Origin: CAIXSC01 sp046349915
GTDB lineage: Bacteria; Planctomycetota; Planctomycetia; Pirellulales; Pirellulaceae
NCBI GenBank assembly: GCA_046349915.1
Contig: JAXMBL010000004.1
Location: 682,001 to 746,000, forward strand
Direction: 5' to 3'
Length of the DNA: 64,000 bases
In this document: positions 19,483 through 27,198 of the stretch, piece after piece
How positions within the stretch are numbered: position 1 is the first letter of the stretch
How the letters are laid out: every line of letters begins with the position of its first letter
Notes under the pieces: model-generated
Told to the model about the DNA's origin: nothing
What the model saw: only the letters and a program-made list of their open reading frames with translations
Databases searched by the model: none
Translations under genes and position numbers: made by a program

Positions 19483-22248
19483 ATGTTGGTCGCTCCGCTC
19501 GAAACGCTCTTGGAGATCCGCCAGTGTGGCGGCAAGGCGTTTCCATTGCAGCGATTGATGGCCGAAGGTTGGCGAGTCCCTCGCGGTTTCGTCGTGACCA
19601 CGAACGCCTTTGAACTTTGTCGAACGGTTGCGGCGTCCTCTTCGCTTGGCGCCGTCCCAACCGAGATTGTGGATGCGATCCGCCAGTCGCTGGGGCAACT
19701 CGGTGACAAGCACCTTCTGGCGGTGCGCAGTTCAGCGGTGGGCGAAGACTCGCGCGAGGCGGCGTTCGCCGGACTGCTGGCGACGCGGCTGCGCGTCGAG
19801 CCAACGCTGGAGAAAGTACTGGAAGCTCTCCAGTTCTGTTGGTCGTCATACGACAGTTCTCTTGTTCGCGAGTACCAGAGATCGCGCGGCAAAGCGTTGC
19901 AGGGAATGGCGGTGATCGTCCAGCAGCTGGTGGTCGGCGAATTCTCGGGAGTCATGTTCACTCGACATCCTGCACCGAACCATCAGACTGCTCGAGTTGA
20001 CTCGATCTTGGTCGAGTACTGTCCAGGGTTGGGAGAAGATCTCGTGTCAGGACGAGTGACGCCGATTTCGCAGGTCATTCACAGGTCGGCAACGAATGGT
20101 TTTCAGTCGATGACGATCGCTGCGGACCGCACATCCTCGAAGAAGTCGTGCGATCGCCATGAAGATGTGTCACGAGGCGCCGGTCAACTGTCTGCTCGCA
20201 CGTTGGAATTGTTGCGTATCGCCGCGGATCGCTTGGAACTGTTGTTCGGCGGGCCTCAAGATGTGGAATGGACCTGCGATGCCGAGGGAGAGGTCTATTG
20301 GTTGCAGTCTCGTCCCGTGACTACGCTGGGGAAGATCCCCTTATCGGCAAGAACTGAATCGGCCAGTCCATTGACGATGTCCTCATCGCCATCGACCGCG
20401 GGCTTGACACGGTCGACGGAAGCGGGCGTGCAGCAGCATTGGACCAACGCCAATCTGAACGAGAACTATCCCGAGCCTGTGACGCCTTTGTTGGCTTCGT
20501 TGGCTCAACAGTGCTACTACCACTACTTTCGCAATCTGGGAGTGGCGTTGGGAATTCAGTCGCGACGCATCGCGGCAGTAGAGAACGAACTGCGCTTCTC
20601 GGTGGGAACGCATGCCGGACGCCTCTACTACAACCTGTCGAACATCGAGATTGTGCTGGCTTCCGCTCCGTACGGCGATTGGCTGGTGAACGCATTTCTC
20701 GACTTCATTGGCGCTAGTGACAAAACGCAGGCGGATGAAGCGGCGCAAGATGAGAATTCGCAACCATCGCCATCGGCCACTCGCCCTTCTCGTTGGCGTC
20801 GCATCAACGATGGATGGGAAACCGTTCAAGTTTTTGGTCGAGTCTGCCGGTTGGCGTATGGGCTCGAGCGAGGACTTGCCCAATTCGAACGCGACGCCGA
20901 CCAATTTGCCGAGCGAGCCCACCCAACTCGACTCGCTTCACTGTCTCGCGATCAATTGCTCGTCCTATGGCGCGAGTTTGCCGACATTCGCTTCCATCGT
21001 TGGTTGCCCGGATCGCTGGCGGACGCGGCGAGCATGGTGAGTTACGCTTTGCTCAAGCGAGCGCTGCGGCACGACTTCCCGGAACAGGAACAAGCATCGC
21101 TCCATAACAGTCTCTTGCGAGGACTGCGAGAAGTCGTGAGCGTTGGGCCCGCCGAATCGCTGTGGGCAATCTCTCGCTTGGTGCGTTCAACACCTGATTG
21201 GAGTCAATGGATTTCCGAGCAACAGGGAGGAAAAGCGACCTGGGAGCAGCTCAACACGGACGCTCGTCTGACCGAGCTGCGAGGTCAATTAAACAACTGG
21301 CTTGAAAAGTGGGGCTTCCGTTGTTCGGGCGAGTTGTTACTGACCGTGCCGAGTTATCAAGAGCAGCCTCAGGCTGTGACCGATCTGCTGAGGACATATG
21401 TGCGAATGGAAGGCGAGTCGCCCGAAGAGCGACTGATTCGACAAGAGAAGGAACGGAGTGACGAGACCGAGCGAATTCTGCGAGTGTTGGCATCGCGTCC
21501 ACTCGTGCGAGGCCTTCCCTGGCCATCGCGAAAGGCGTATGTTCGACGACTGGCCCATTGGACTCAACAGTCGATTATCTGCCGAGAACGTGCTCGACTG
21601 AAGCAAGCGTTACTCTATCAGCGACTACGTCGGCTCCTGCTCGAGATCGGTGCTCGCTTCCAAACGGAGTACGTGATCGAGCAACCCGACGATGTCTTCT
21701 TCTTGAATTGGCAGGAAGTCGAATCACTGTTGGCGGGCGGCAGTGGCATGTTTACGACCGCAAGTCGAATTGCGGCGGTGCGGCGTGCGGAATGGCAATC
21801 CGATCACCTTAGAACGCCGCCGCGAGATTTGGTGCTGGAGCGAGGTGAGGTTTGGCGAGCTGACTCGAGTGTGGCCCAGGGGCAATCGAACGCTACAACA
21901 CCTTTGGCGGAAGCCGATCAGTCGGCTTCCGATGTGCTTACCGGAACAGGAGCGTGCGGAGGAGTAATCGATGGGCGAGCGTGTGTGCTGGATGACGTGC
22001 GACAGGTCGAACGTTTGCTGCCGGGCGACATTTTGGTGGTGCGACAAACCGATCCAGGCTGGGCCACGGTATTCCCATTAGTGAAAGGACTCGTCATGGA
22101 ACGTGGCGGCATGTTGTCGCATGGCGCCATTCTGGCTCGAGAGTATGGGCTGCCGACCGTGGTGGGCGTGAATGACGCGACTGAGTTGCTCGCACATTCG
22201 CCAGAAGTGCGAGTCGACGGCGATCGAGGGGAAGTGCGGTTGAAGTAG
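19483..22248 (+). CDS. PEP-synthase/rifampin-phosphotransferase-like dikinase (A)
   Basis: A 921-residue enzyme with the rifampin-phosphotransferase layout. The N-terminal ATP-binding PPDK_N domain (about 10-290) shows GGKAFPLQRLMAEGWRVPRG, LAVRSSAVGEDSREAAFAG, VVGEFSGVMFTRHP and QDVEWTCDAEGEVYWLQSRP. A large central domain follows (about 320-790). A C-terminal swivelling phosphohistidine domain carries GGMLSHGAILARE with catalytic H880. No PEP/pyruvate barrel is present. By analogy with rifampin phosphotransferase it would use ATP to phosphorylate an acceptor, releasing AMP and phosphate. The acceptor is unknown; the central domain probably binds it. The TAG stop lies inside the end of a 127-bp repeat element. 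A second such enzyme is at 24985-27198. Confidence 0.88.
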   Translation: MLVAPLETLLEIRQCGGKAFPLQRLMAEGWRVPRGFVVTTNAFELCRTVAASSSLGAVPTEIVDAIRQSLGQLGDKHLLAVRSSAVGEDSREAAFAGLLATRLRVEPTLEKVLEALQFCWSSYDSSLVREYQRSRGKALQGMAVIVQQLVVGEFSGVMFTRHPAPNHQTARVDSILVEYCPGLGEDLVSGRVTPISQVIHRSATNGFQSMTIAADRTSSKKSCDRHEDVSRGAGQLSARTLELLRIAADRLELLFGGPQDVEWTCDAEGEVYWLQSRPVTTLGKIPLSARTESASPLTMSSSPSTAGLTRSTEAGVQQHWTNANLNENYPEPVTPLLASLAQQCYYHYFRNLGVALGIQSRRIAAVENELRFSVGTHAGRLYYNLSNIEIVLASAPYGDWLVNAFLDFIGASDKTQADEAAQDENSQPSPSATRPSRWRRINDGWETVQVFGRVCRLAYGLERGLAQFERDADQFAERAHPTRLASLSRDQLLVLWREFADIRFHRWLPGSLADAASMVSYALLKRALRHDFPEQEQASLHNSLLRGLREVVSVGPAESLWAISRLVRSTPDWSQWISEQQGGKATWEQLNTDARLTELRGQLNNWLEKWGFRCSGELLLTVPSYQEQPQAVTDLLRTYVRMEGESPEERLIRQEKERSDETERILRVLASRPLVRGLPWPSRKAYVRRLAHWTQQSIICRERARLKQALLYQRLRRLLLEIGARFQTEYVIEQPDDVFFLNWQEVESLLAGGSGMFTTASRIAAVRRAEWQSDHLRTPPRDLVLERGEVWRADSSVAQGQSNATTPLAEADQSASDVLTGTGACGGVIDGRACVLDDVRQVERLLPGDILVVRQTDPGWATVFPLVKGLVMERGGMLSHGAILAREYGLPTVVGVNDATELLAHSPEVRVDGDRGEVRLK

Positions 22249-22371
22249 CCCGCTCGCTTCGCGAGCGGAAAGGCGGCGGGCGAGTGTGCATGGGGCTTGG
22301 TGGGTGATTTCTTGTTTGATTTGGGCTGTGTACGCGGTGCGGCTGATCATCTCGCGAAGCGAGATGGCTAC
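22245..22371. repeat. 127-bp hairpin-bounded repeat element, copy 1
   Basis: The element starts GTAGCC and ends GGCTAC. Just inside the left end is a perfect hairpin CCGCTCGC-TTC-GCGAGCGG; inside the right end is ATCTCGC-GAA-GCGAGAT. The right third (CGGCTGATC before the hairpin) matches the copy at 43610-43738. The TAG stop of dikinase A is nucleotides 2-4 of the element. It looks like a MITE-like or REP-type mobile element that may also act as a transcription terminator. Confidence 0.8.
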
Positions 22372-22409
22372 TGTTTCGTTCTTCTACCTTGCGGCGAGCA
22401 ATATCTGAG

Positions 22410-23063
22410 ATGGCTCGAATTTGGCTCGCTTACCTGACAACTCGCTTCGGTTCTCGAGTCGCCCTCGGGTTGCCGATCGCTCTTCTTTTCGGCAAATGGC
22501 TTGCCGATCCAAATAATCTCGACGCACCGATCGTCGTCGACTTCGCGATCGCTTGCCTCTACGTGCTGGCGTTTCGCATTGCCGACGATATGGCGGATCG
22601 TAAGAGCGATTGTCTGAAAGAACCGACCCGAGTGCTATGTGATGATTCGTCAGTACGACCCGTGTTGCTGCTGGGAGTCATTGCTTCGCTGATAGCAACG
22701 ATGACGGTCGCTGCCACTCGCTTGTACCCTGTTCTACTAGTAGCTCTCGCCACTCATGCCTATCTCCTCGGCTGGTATGCGATCCGTGATAAGTTAAAAA
22801 TGGGGCGACGTGGCAACTCGCACTTTGTACTCGCCAAATACCCTCTGTTGGTCGTTGTGCTGGCCATGCGCAGTGAGCCGACAATAGGTGAGCGGCTTGT
22901 CGCGGCGGCCGCCGCGACTTACTGCGGGCTGTGTCTTTTCGAGTATTGGGATGATCGAGATCTACGTGAAGAACCAAGCTCGCGTTACTGGATGGCAGGC
23001 GCTGCTCTAACGCTAATTTGCGTCCTGATGTGCTTGCTAGCGACCTCCTCCTTCATCCGTTAA
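22410..23063 (+). CDS. UbiA-like polyprenyltransferase-type membrane protein
   Basis: A 217-residue, very hydrophobic protein with about six transmembrane segments. Two acidic motifs suggest the UbiA family. The first is D59-D60-M-A-D63-R-K-S-D67, matching the (N/D)DxxDxxxD prenyl-diphosphate-binding motif. The second is Y-W-D181-D182-R-D184, in the place of the second aspartate-rich motif. It is shorter than ordinary UbiA enzymes (about 280-300 residues), so it may lack a helix pair or be a divergent relative. The ATG at 22410 is preferred over a TTG at 22389. Neighbours (CarS-like, PlsC, methyltransferase) fit a lipid role. In archaea a UbiA enzyme (DGGGP synthase) works immediately before CarS. 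Confidence 0.62.
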   Translation: MARIWLAYLTTRFGSRVALGLPIALLFGKWLADPNNLDAPIVVDFAIACLYVLAFRIADDMADRKSDCLKEPTRVLCDDSSVRPVLLLGVIASLIATMTVAATRLYPVLLVALATHAYLLGWYAIRDKLKMGRRGNSHFVLAKYPLLVVVLAMRSEPTIGERLVAAAAATYCGLCLFEYWDDRDLREEPSSRYWMAGAALTLICVLMCLLATSSFIR

Positions 23064-23123
23064 TATTCAACGCAAACACGACGGCCGACGCTTGTGGTCG
23101 CAATAGATTGAGGTTGAGATCTC

Positions 23124-24071
23124 ATGTGGACGCCTGAAACCGCAGCTACTGATGACGTCCCATGCATCGACTGCGGCAGCACCTCGCGTACGCAGCTCGT
23201 CATCGCACAAGACGACTTGACTGGCAAGCCAGGAAACTTTCGCTTCGTCACCTGCGATCAGTGCGGATTGGCGTACCAGAACCCTCGGATACCAATCGAT
23301 CAAATCGCCGCGTGGTATGACGACGAGTACATTTCGCATCGGAAAAAGACGCAGTGGGGACCGCTCACTTGGTTCTATCAACGAGGGATGGACAAGCATG
23401 ATCGCGACAAGCACCGCCTCGTGTCACGCTACGTGAAGCTAACCGCTGACAGTCGAGTGCTTGATGTAGGTTGTGGCGCCGGCACGTTTCTCGCCTGGCT
23501 CAAACGTCACCACGATGTGCAAGCCGAAGGCGTGGACTTCAAGGATTTGTCGTCGTTGCCCAGCTTCTCGAAGTTTCAATTCCACCAGGGATTGTTCTAC
23601 GAGCAGCCTTTGCCTGACAACGCATACGACTTGATCACGATGTGGCATTATCTCGAGCACTGTTACGATCCCCTCCGCTCGCTCGACACGGCTCGCCGAC
23701 TATTGTCGCCCGAGGGTCGGCTGGTCATTGAAGTCCCCAGGCTCGACAGCGTCTCGTTCAAGCTCTATCGCGAGCGGTGGCCGGGGCTGCAAGCGCCGCA
23801 GCACACCGTGTTGTTCACTCGCGAAACGCTCTTGCGGTTTATGGCCAAGGCCAATCTCGAAGTAGTTGAGTACTTGCCCTATGGAGCGTTTCCACCTTAC
23901 TTCTACTTGTTCACCGGCGCGGCGTTCAAACTGCTGCGCGGTAAGGGACTCAATCTCGGTCGAGCCATTTACCCTTACTTCCTCGGACAAGTGTTGCTCA
24001 CTCCCGTATTGCTGTTTGAACGCAAGCTCAATCTGGCGATGCAGACCGTTATCTGTAGGAGGCCAGGATGA
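23124..24071 (+). CDS. SAM-dependent methyltransferase with N-terminal zinc-ribbon-like segment
   Basis: A 315-residue protein. The N-terminus has a CxxC...CxxC pattern (CIDCGS at about 14-19 and TCDQCGLAYQNP near 48-58), typical of a group of class I methyltransferases that include glycan- and lipid-modifying enzymes. The SAM-binding core follows (VLDVGCGAGTFLAWL, about 113-127) with the post-motif MWHYLEHCYDPLRSL. The C-terminal 60 residues contain hydrophobic stretches that may associate with the membrane. Its stop overlaps the ATG of the acyltransferase gene by 4 bp. Methylation of a lipid or quinone-like head group is an inference from neighbours only. Confidence 0.88.
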   Translation: MWTPETAATDDVPCIDCGSTSRTQLVIAQDDLTGKPGNFRFVTCDQCGLAYQNPRIPIDQIAAWYDDEYISHRKKTQWGPLTWFYQRGMDKHDRDKHRLVSRYVKLTADSRVLDVGCGAGTFLAWLKRHHDVQAEGVDFKDLSSLPSFSKFQFHQGLFYEQPLPDNAYDLITMWHYLEHCYDPLRSLDTARRLLSPEGRLVIEVPRLDSVSFKLYRERWPGLQAPQHTVLFTRETLLRFMAKANLEVVEYLPYGAFPPYFYLFTGAAFKLLRGKGLNLGRAIYPYFLGQVLLTPVLLFERKLNLAMQTVICRRPG

Positions 24072-24889
24072 CGGTTGAGTCGTCGTCGTCCATAGTGCTT
24101 CGCTCGGACTTTCGCGAACCTCGCGGCCCGCTCTCGTTGCTGGGGCGAGTGCGAATCATCTTGGCAACTCTTGGTTGCTTCGCACTATCGATCGCGATCA
24201 GCGTCATCGGTTGTTTGGTTGCGATCATCAGTCTATTTCGAGCTCGCCGCTGGATTCGGGAAGTTCTGATTCGATCGATGGCGCGAATGGGACTCGCACT
24301 GTTTGGCGTCAAGATCCGCGAGCACCACCGTGAACGCATCCCGAATGGTCAGTGCGTCTTCATCGCGAATCACACATCTTCACTCGATGTGGCGGTGATC
24401 GTGGCGCTCGGTTTGCCCAATTCGCGATACTTCATGAGCGGCTTTTTGAAGAAGATTCCGCCGCTGGCGGTGATCGGATGGCTGCTCGGCATGTTCTGGA
24501 CCGTGAAGCAGTGCTATCCAGAGCGACGCACTCAAATCTTTCAGCATGCCGACCGAACCCTGCGAGCCACTGGCGAGTCGGTGTTTCTGACGCCCGAAGG
24601 TCAGCAGGTGTGGAAGTTCAACAAGGGGGCGTTTCATTTAGCCGCCAGCCTGCGAGTTCCCATCGTCCCGATCTATATCTTGATTCCTAATGAAGTCGAT
24701 CCCGGGCCGTGGGACTCGGGCGAGTTCTATGCGATTCGGCCGGGAACCGTCGATGTTCGCTTCGGCGAGCCTATCGATACTTCGCAGTGGGGAGTCGAGG
24801 AGGCGTCGATGCGACGTGATCAAGTTCGATCGCTGTACATCGAGTGGTATTCGGAGCTTCATGGAGGTCGGCGGCCTCCGACGGACTAG
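24068..24889 (+). CDS. PlsC-type 1-acyl-glycerol-3-phosphate acyltransferase
   Basis: A 273-residue membrane acyltransferase with one N-terminal transmembrane segment (about 30-58). The HX4D catalytic motif is NHTSSLD (H102, D107); the later acyl-acceptor motif is TPEGQ, matching FPEGTR in PlsC. PlsC acylates lysophosphatidic acid to phosphatidic acid, the substrate of CDP-lipid synthases such as the CarS-like protein in this cluster. Its start overlaps the methyltransferase stop (ATGA). The last codons (Thr-Asp-stop) lie inside the first copy of the palindromic repeat array, so the original C-terminus may have been altered by repeat insertion. Confidence 0.9.
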   Translation: MTVESSSSIVLRSDFREPRGPLSLLGRVRIILATLGCFALSIAISVIGCLVAIISLFRARRWIREVLIRSMARMGLALFGVKIREHHRERIPNGQCVFIANHTSSLDVAVIVALGLPNSRYFMSGFLKKIPPLAVIGWLLGMFWTVKQCYPERRTQIFQHADRTLRATGESVFLTPEGQQVWKFNKGAFHLAASLRVPIVPIYILIPNEVDPGPWDSGEFYAIRPGTVDVRFGEPIDTSQWGVEEASMRRDQVRSLYIEWYSELHGGRRPPTD

Positions 24890-25001
24890 AAGTCCGTCGT
24901 ACAAGATGCGCCGACGGACTAGAAGTCCGTCGTACAGATGTGCGCGACGGACTGGAAGTCCGTCGTACAAATAAGGGCGACGGACTAGAAGTCCGTCGTA
25001 C
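24879..25001 (+). repeat. Dispersed palindrome, four tandem copies, 33-bp period
   Basis: Copies at 24879, 24912, 24945 and 24978, each 24 nt, separated by different 9-nt spacers, giving an exact 33-bp period. Cores read GACGGACTAGAAGTCCGTC (copies 1, 2, 4) or with CTGGAAG in the centre (copy 3). The array fills the gap between two convergent genes and supplies both stop codons: TAG of the acyltransferase in copy 1 and TAG (minus strand) of dikinase B in copy 4. Back-to-back hairpins could act as a bidirectional terminator. Confidence 0.92.
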
Positions 25002-27198
25002 GATGATGTTCTGGGCTGCTGGAGGCGAGCAAGCGGACTTCGCCTCGGTCGCCGTCCACTTCGATCGGGGCGTTGGGACGGATTCGTTGAGTCGCTTGTT
25101 GGACGCCTAGTACGGCGGGGATGCCAAATTCGCGGCAGATGACGGCCGCATGCGATAATTGACCGCCAGTTTCCGTGACAACTCCGGCGGCGCGTTCGAG
25201 CGCCGGGGTCCAGCCAGGTTCCGTAAAGGGGCAGACCAGAATCGAGCCTGGCCGAGACGTCAGTGCTTGATTGACATCTTGGGCGATATGCGCCACTCCC
25301 TGGGCTCGACCTCCCCCAGCGCCAATACCATGGAGATCTCCGGGAGGTCGATTGGAGTCGAAGTGAAAACGCCCCCCGATTTCATTAGGAGCGGCGAAAT
25401 TGCGAAATCGCTCGAAGATATCGCGACGCTCGGCGATTTGCTCGCGCCGGTCAGTGTAAACCTCCGCGTACGATTGAAAGAAAATGTCTTCGCCCAATTC
25501 ACGTTGGCGGCCCAACTCGAGTGCGTGCCGCCTGATCCAATAATACATGCGGCTCGAGAGGTCTCGTAGCTCTTCTCGCAGCCAGACAAAGTGTCGCAGT
25601 CGAGCGAGCTTTCGTCGCCAACTTGGCCGCCTCCACCAGGAAATGCGTGCCTCGGCTTCGAGATACGACTGTTCGAACATTCCCCGAGGATCGCTGGTTT
25701 CCGAGGGGCGATAGTTGCTGGCCCATTTCGCGACAAATTCGACCTCCTCGTCCCAACGCGGATGACGCACATCAATGCCCCATCGACTATGGTGTCGAAA
25801 TTCGCGAGCCAGTGCCGCGGGGTCGACCGCGTTTTGTAGCTGCATCGCACGTAACTTGCGAACTGGCGCCATGTGGCGCAGGGGAGGCAAGGCCGCGACG
25901 AGGGCGGCGTAGTCGCAATCTGGGAATGACTCTTGCCAGTCGAGTTTCGCGAGCGAGACGGCATAGATTGTTCGGAAGTAAGTTCCCTCCACGTGGCGGT
26001 AATCGCGTTCGATCAACTCGCGAAAGACGTCGACTCGTTCGAGACTTGCTTGCTCGCAACGCGACTCGATCGTCGAAAACGAGTTCAGCAACGACTCAGC
26101 GTCTGCCTGTCGACGACGAAAGAAGCCCGGCAAGGCGGCGATGATCGGGATCGCTCGCAAGATCGTTCGCAAGTTAGTCGGCGTGCGTAATCCATCACCG
26201 TCGTACGTTGGTTGCACGCTGAGGTCTTGATCAAAGTCCCGTTCGACGAAGCCAGGGATTCGCGATACGGCCCGTTTCACGGCGCCTAAATTCCAATAGG
26301 GTCGACCGAAGAACATCCGTCCCGCTTCGAAATCGCTCTCCCACATGCGCAACTCGCGCAGGCAACGCTTCAGCGAGTCGTTCCAAATCGTCTCGTAAAG
26401 CGACCACATCAAGGGCGAACAAACCGAACTGGAGACCCCACCGTCGCGAAAGTCCGCATTCGTCCATTCGCCGATATCCGCGTCGAACTGCAAGCGAGTG
26501 ACGGGGCGTGCTTGCAGTAAATGCAAGCCCGTCGCATCAATTGCGAACTCAATGTCTTGCGGCGAGCCGAAGTACCGCTGAACCGCTCGAGCCAATTCAC
26601 GAATGCTCGGCAGATGTGCGACGAGCCGCGGGTGATCGAGAGACAAGGGAGAGACGCGTCCTGCGAGCAAATCGTCGGCAAGCCCCTCGCAAGCCTCAAC
26701 CACCACTTCGTCCGCGCCGGTTGTGGGATGAATAGAGAATGCGACCCCCGCGATCTCAGGCTGAATCATCCGCTGCAGTAGCGGACGCATGCGCAACGAT
26801 CGTAGATCGATCTCGTGCCGCGAACAGTATTGCCTCAGTCCTTCCGATTGCAGTGAGGCATGACAAGCGGCGATCGCATCCCGTACTTCTCCCAGAGAAT
26901 GAAGATTGAGAAAGCTGGTGAATTGTCCCGCAAACGATGCTCGCTCACCGTCCTCGGCAGTGGCCGACGAGCGGACGACCAGCGGGAATCCAAGGCGAGC
27001 AGCTTGTTCTGCCAAGATGTCTGGATCATCCGCGGCCGACTCGAATGGCGGCACGGGAAAACCTGCGTCGCTTAATTCAAACAACGCTGCCCCTTTGCCG
27101 CCAAGCTTGTCGCGTGCGGCGGACAGTTGAGCCCGGCGAGCGGCGAGGTCAGGCATCGTTTCTCGCCTCTCGTCCCGCCTCTCGTTACGGCTCGCCAT
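24985..27198 (-). CDS. PEP-synthase/rifampin-phosphotransferase-like dikinase (B)
   Basis: A 737-residue paralogue of dikinase A, also with PPDK_N and phosphohistidine domains but no PEP/pyruvate barrel. Visible blocks: LGGKGAALFELSDAGFPVPP, VVRSSATAEDGERASFAGQF, QPEIAGVAFSIHP, QDIEFAIDATGLHLLQARPV, and GGQLSHAAVICRE with catalytic H683. The start at 27198 has GGAGG seven bases upstream and overlaps the upstream fusion gene by 14 bp, so both are on one transcript. The final residues R-T-T-D-F and the stop are encoded by a palindromic repeat copy. An ATP-driven phosphorylation of an unknown acceptor is likely. The middle domain differs strongly from dikinase A, which suggests a different acceptor. 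Confidence 0.87.
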   Translation of the reverse strand: MASRNERRDERRETMPDLAARRAQLSAARDKLGGKGAALFELSDAGFPVPPFESAADDPDILAEQAARLGFPLVVRSSATAEDGERASFAGQFTSFLNLHSLGEVRDAIAACHASLQSEGLRQYCSRHEIDLRSLRMRPLLQRMIQPEIAGVAFSIHPTTGADEVVVEACEGLADDLLAGRVSPLSLDHPRLVAHLPSIRELARAVQRYFGSPQDIEFAIDATGLHLLQARPVTRLQFDADIGEWTNADFRDGGVSSSVCSPLMWSLYETIWNDSLKRCLRELRMWESDFEAGRMFFGRPYWNLGAVKRAVSRIPGFVERDFDQDLSVQPTYDGDGLRTPTNLRTILRAIPIIAALPGFFRRRQADAESLLNSFSTIESRCEQASLERVDVFRELIERDYRHVEGTYFRTIYAVSLAKLDWQESFPDCDYAALVAALPPLRHMAPVRKLRAMQLQNAVDPAALAREFRHHSRWGIDVRHPRWDEEVEFVAKWASNYRPSETSDPRGMFEQSYLEAEARISWWRRPSWRRKLARLRHFVWLREELRDLSSRMYYWIRRHALELGRQRELGEDIFFQSYAEVYTDRREQIAERRDIFERFRNFAAPNEIGGRFHFDSNRPPGDLHGIGAGGGRAQGVAHIAQDVNQALTSRPGSILVCPFTEPGWTPALERAAGVVTETGGQLSHAAVICREFGIPAVLGVQQATQRIRPNAPIEVDGDRGEVRLLASSSPEHHRTTDF

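Noticed and set aside
24879..25001. CRISPR-like array
   Set aside because: Repeat-spacer regularity is present, but spacers are only 9 nt, the unit is palindromic, no cas genes are near, and single copies occur elsewhere.
24638..25110. Small open frames on both strands with repeated D-G-L-E-V-R-R-T or Y-D-G-L-(P/L)-V-R-R
   Set aside because: They are translations of the palindromic repeat array and overlap well-supported genes, so they are not genuine proteins.
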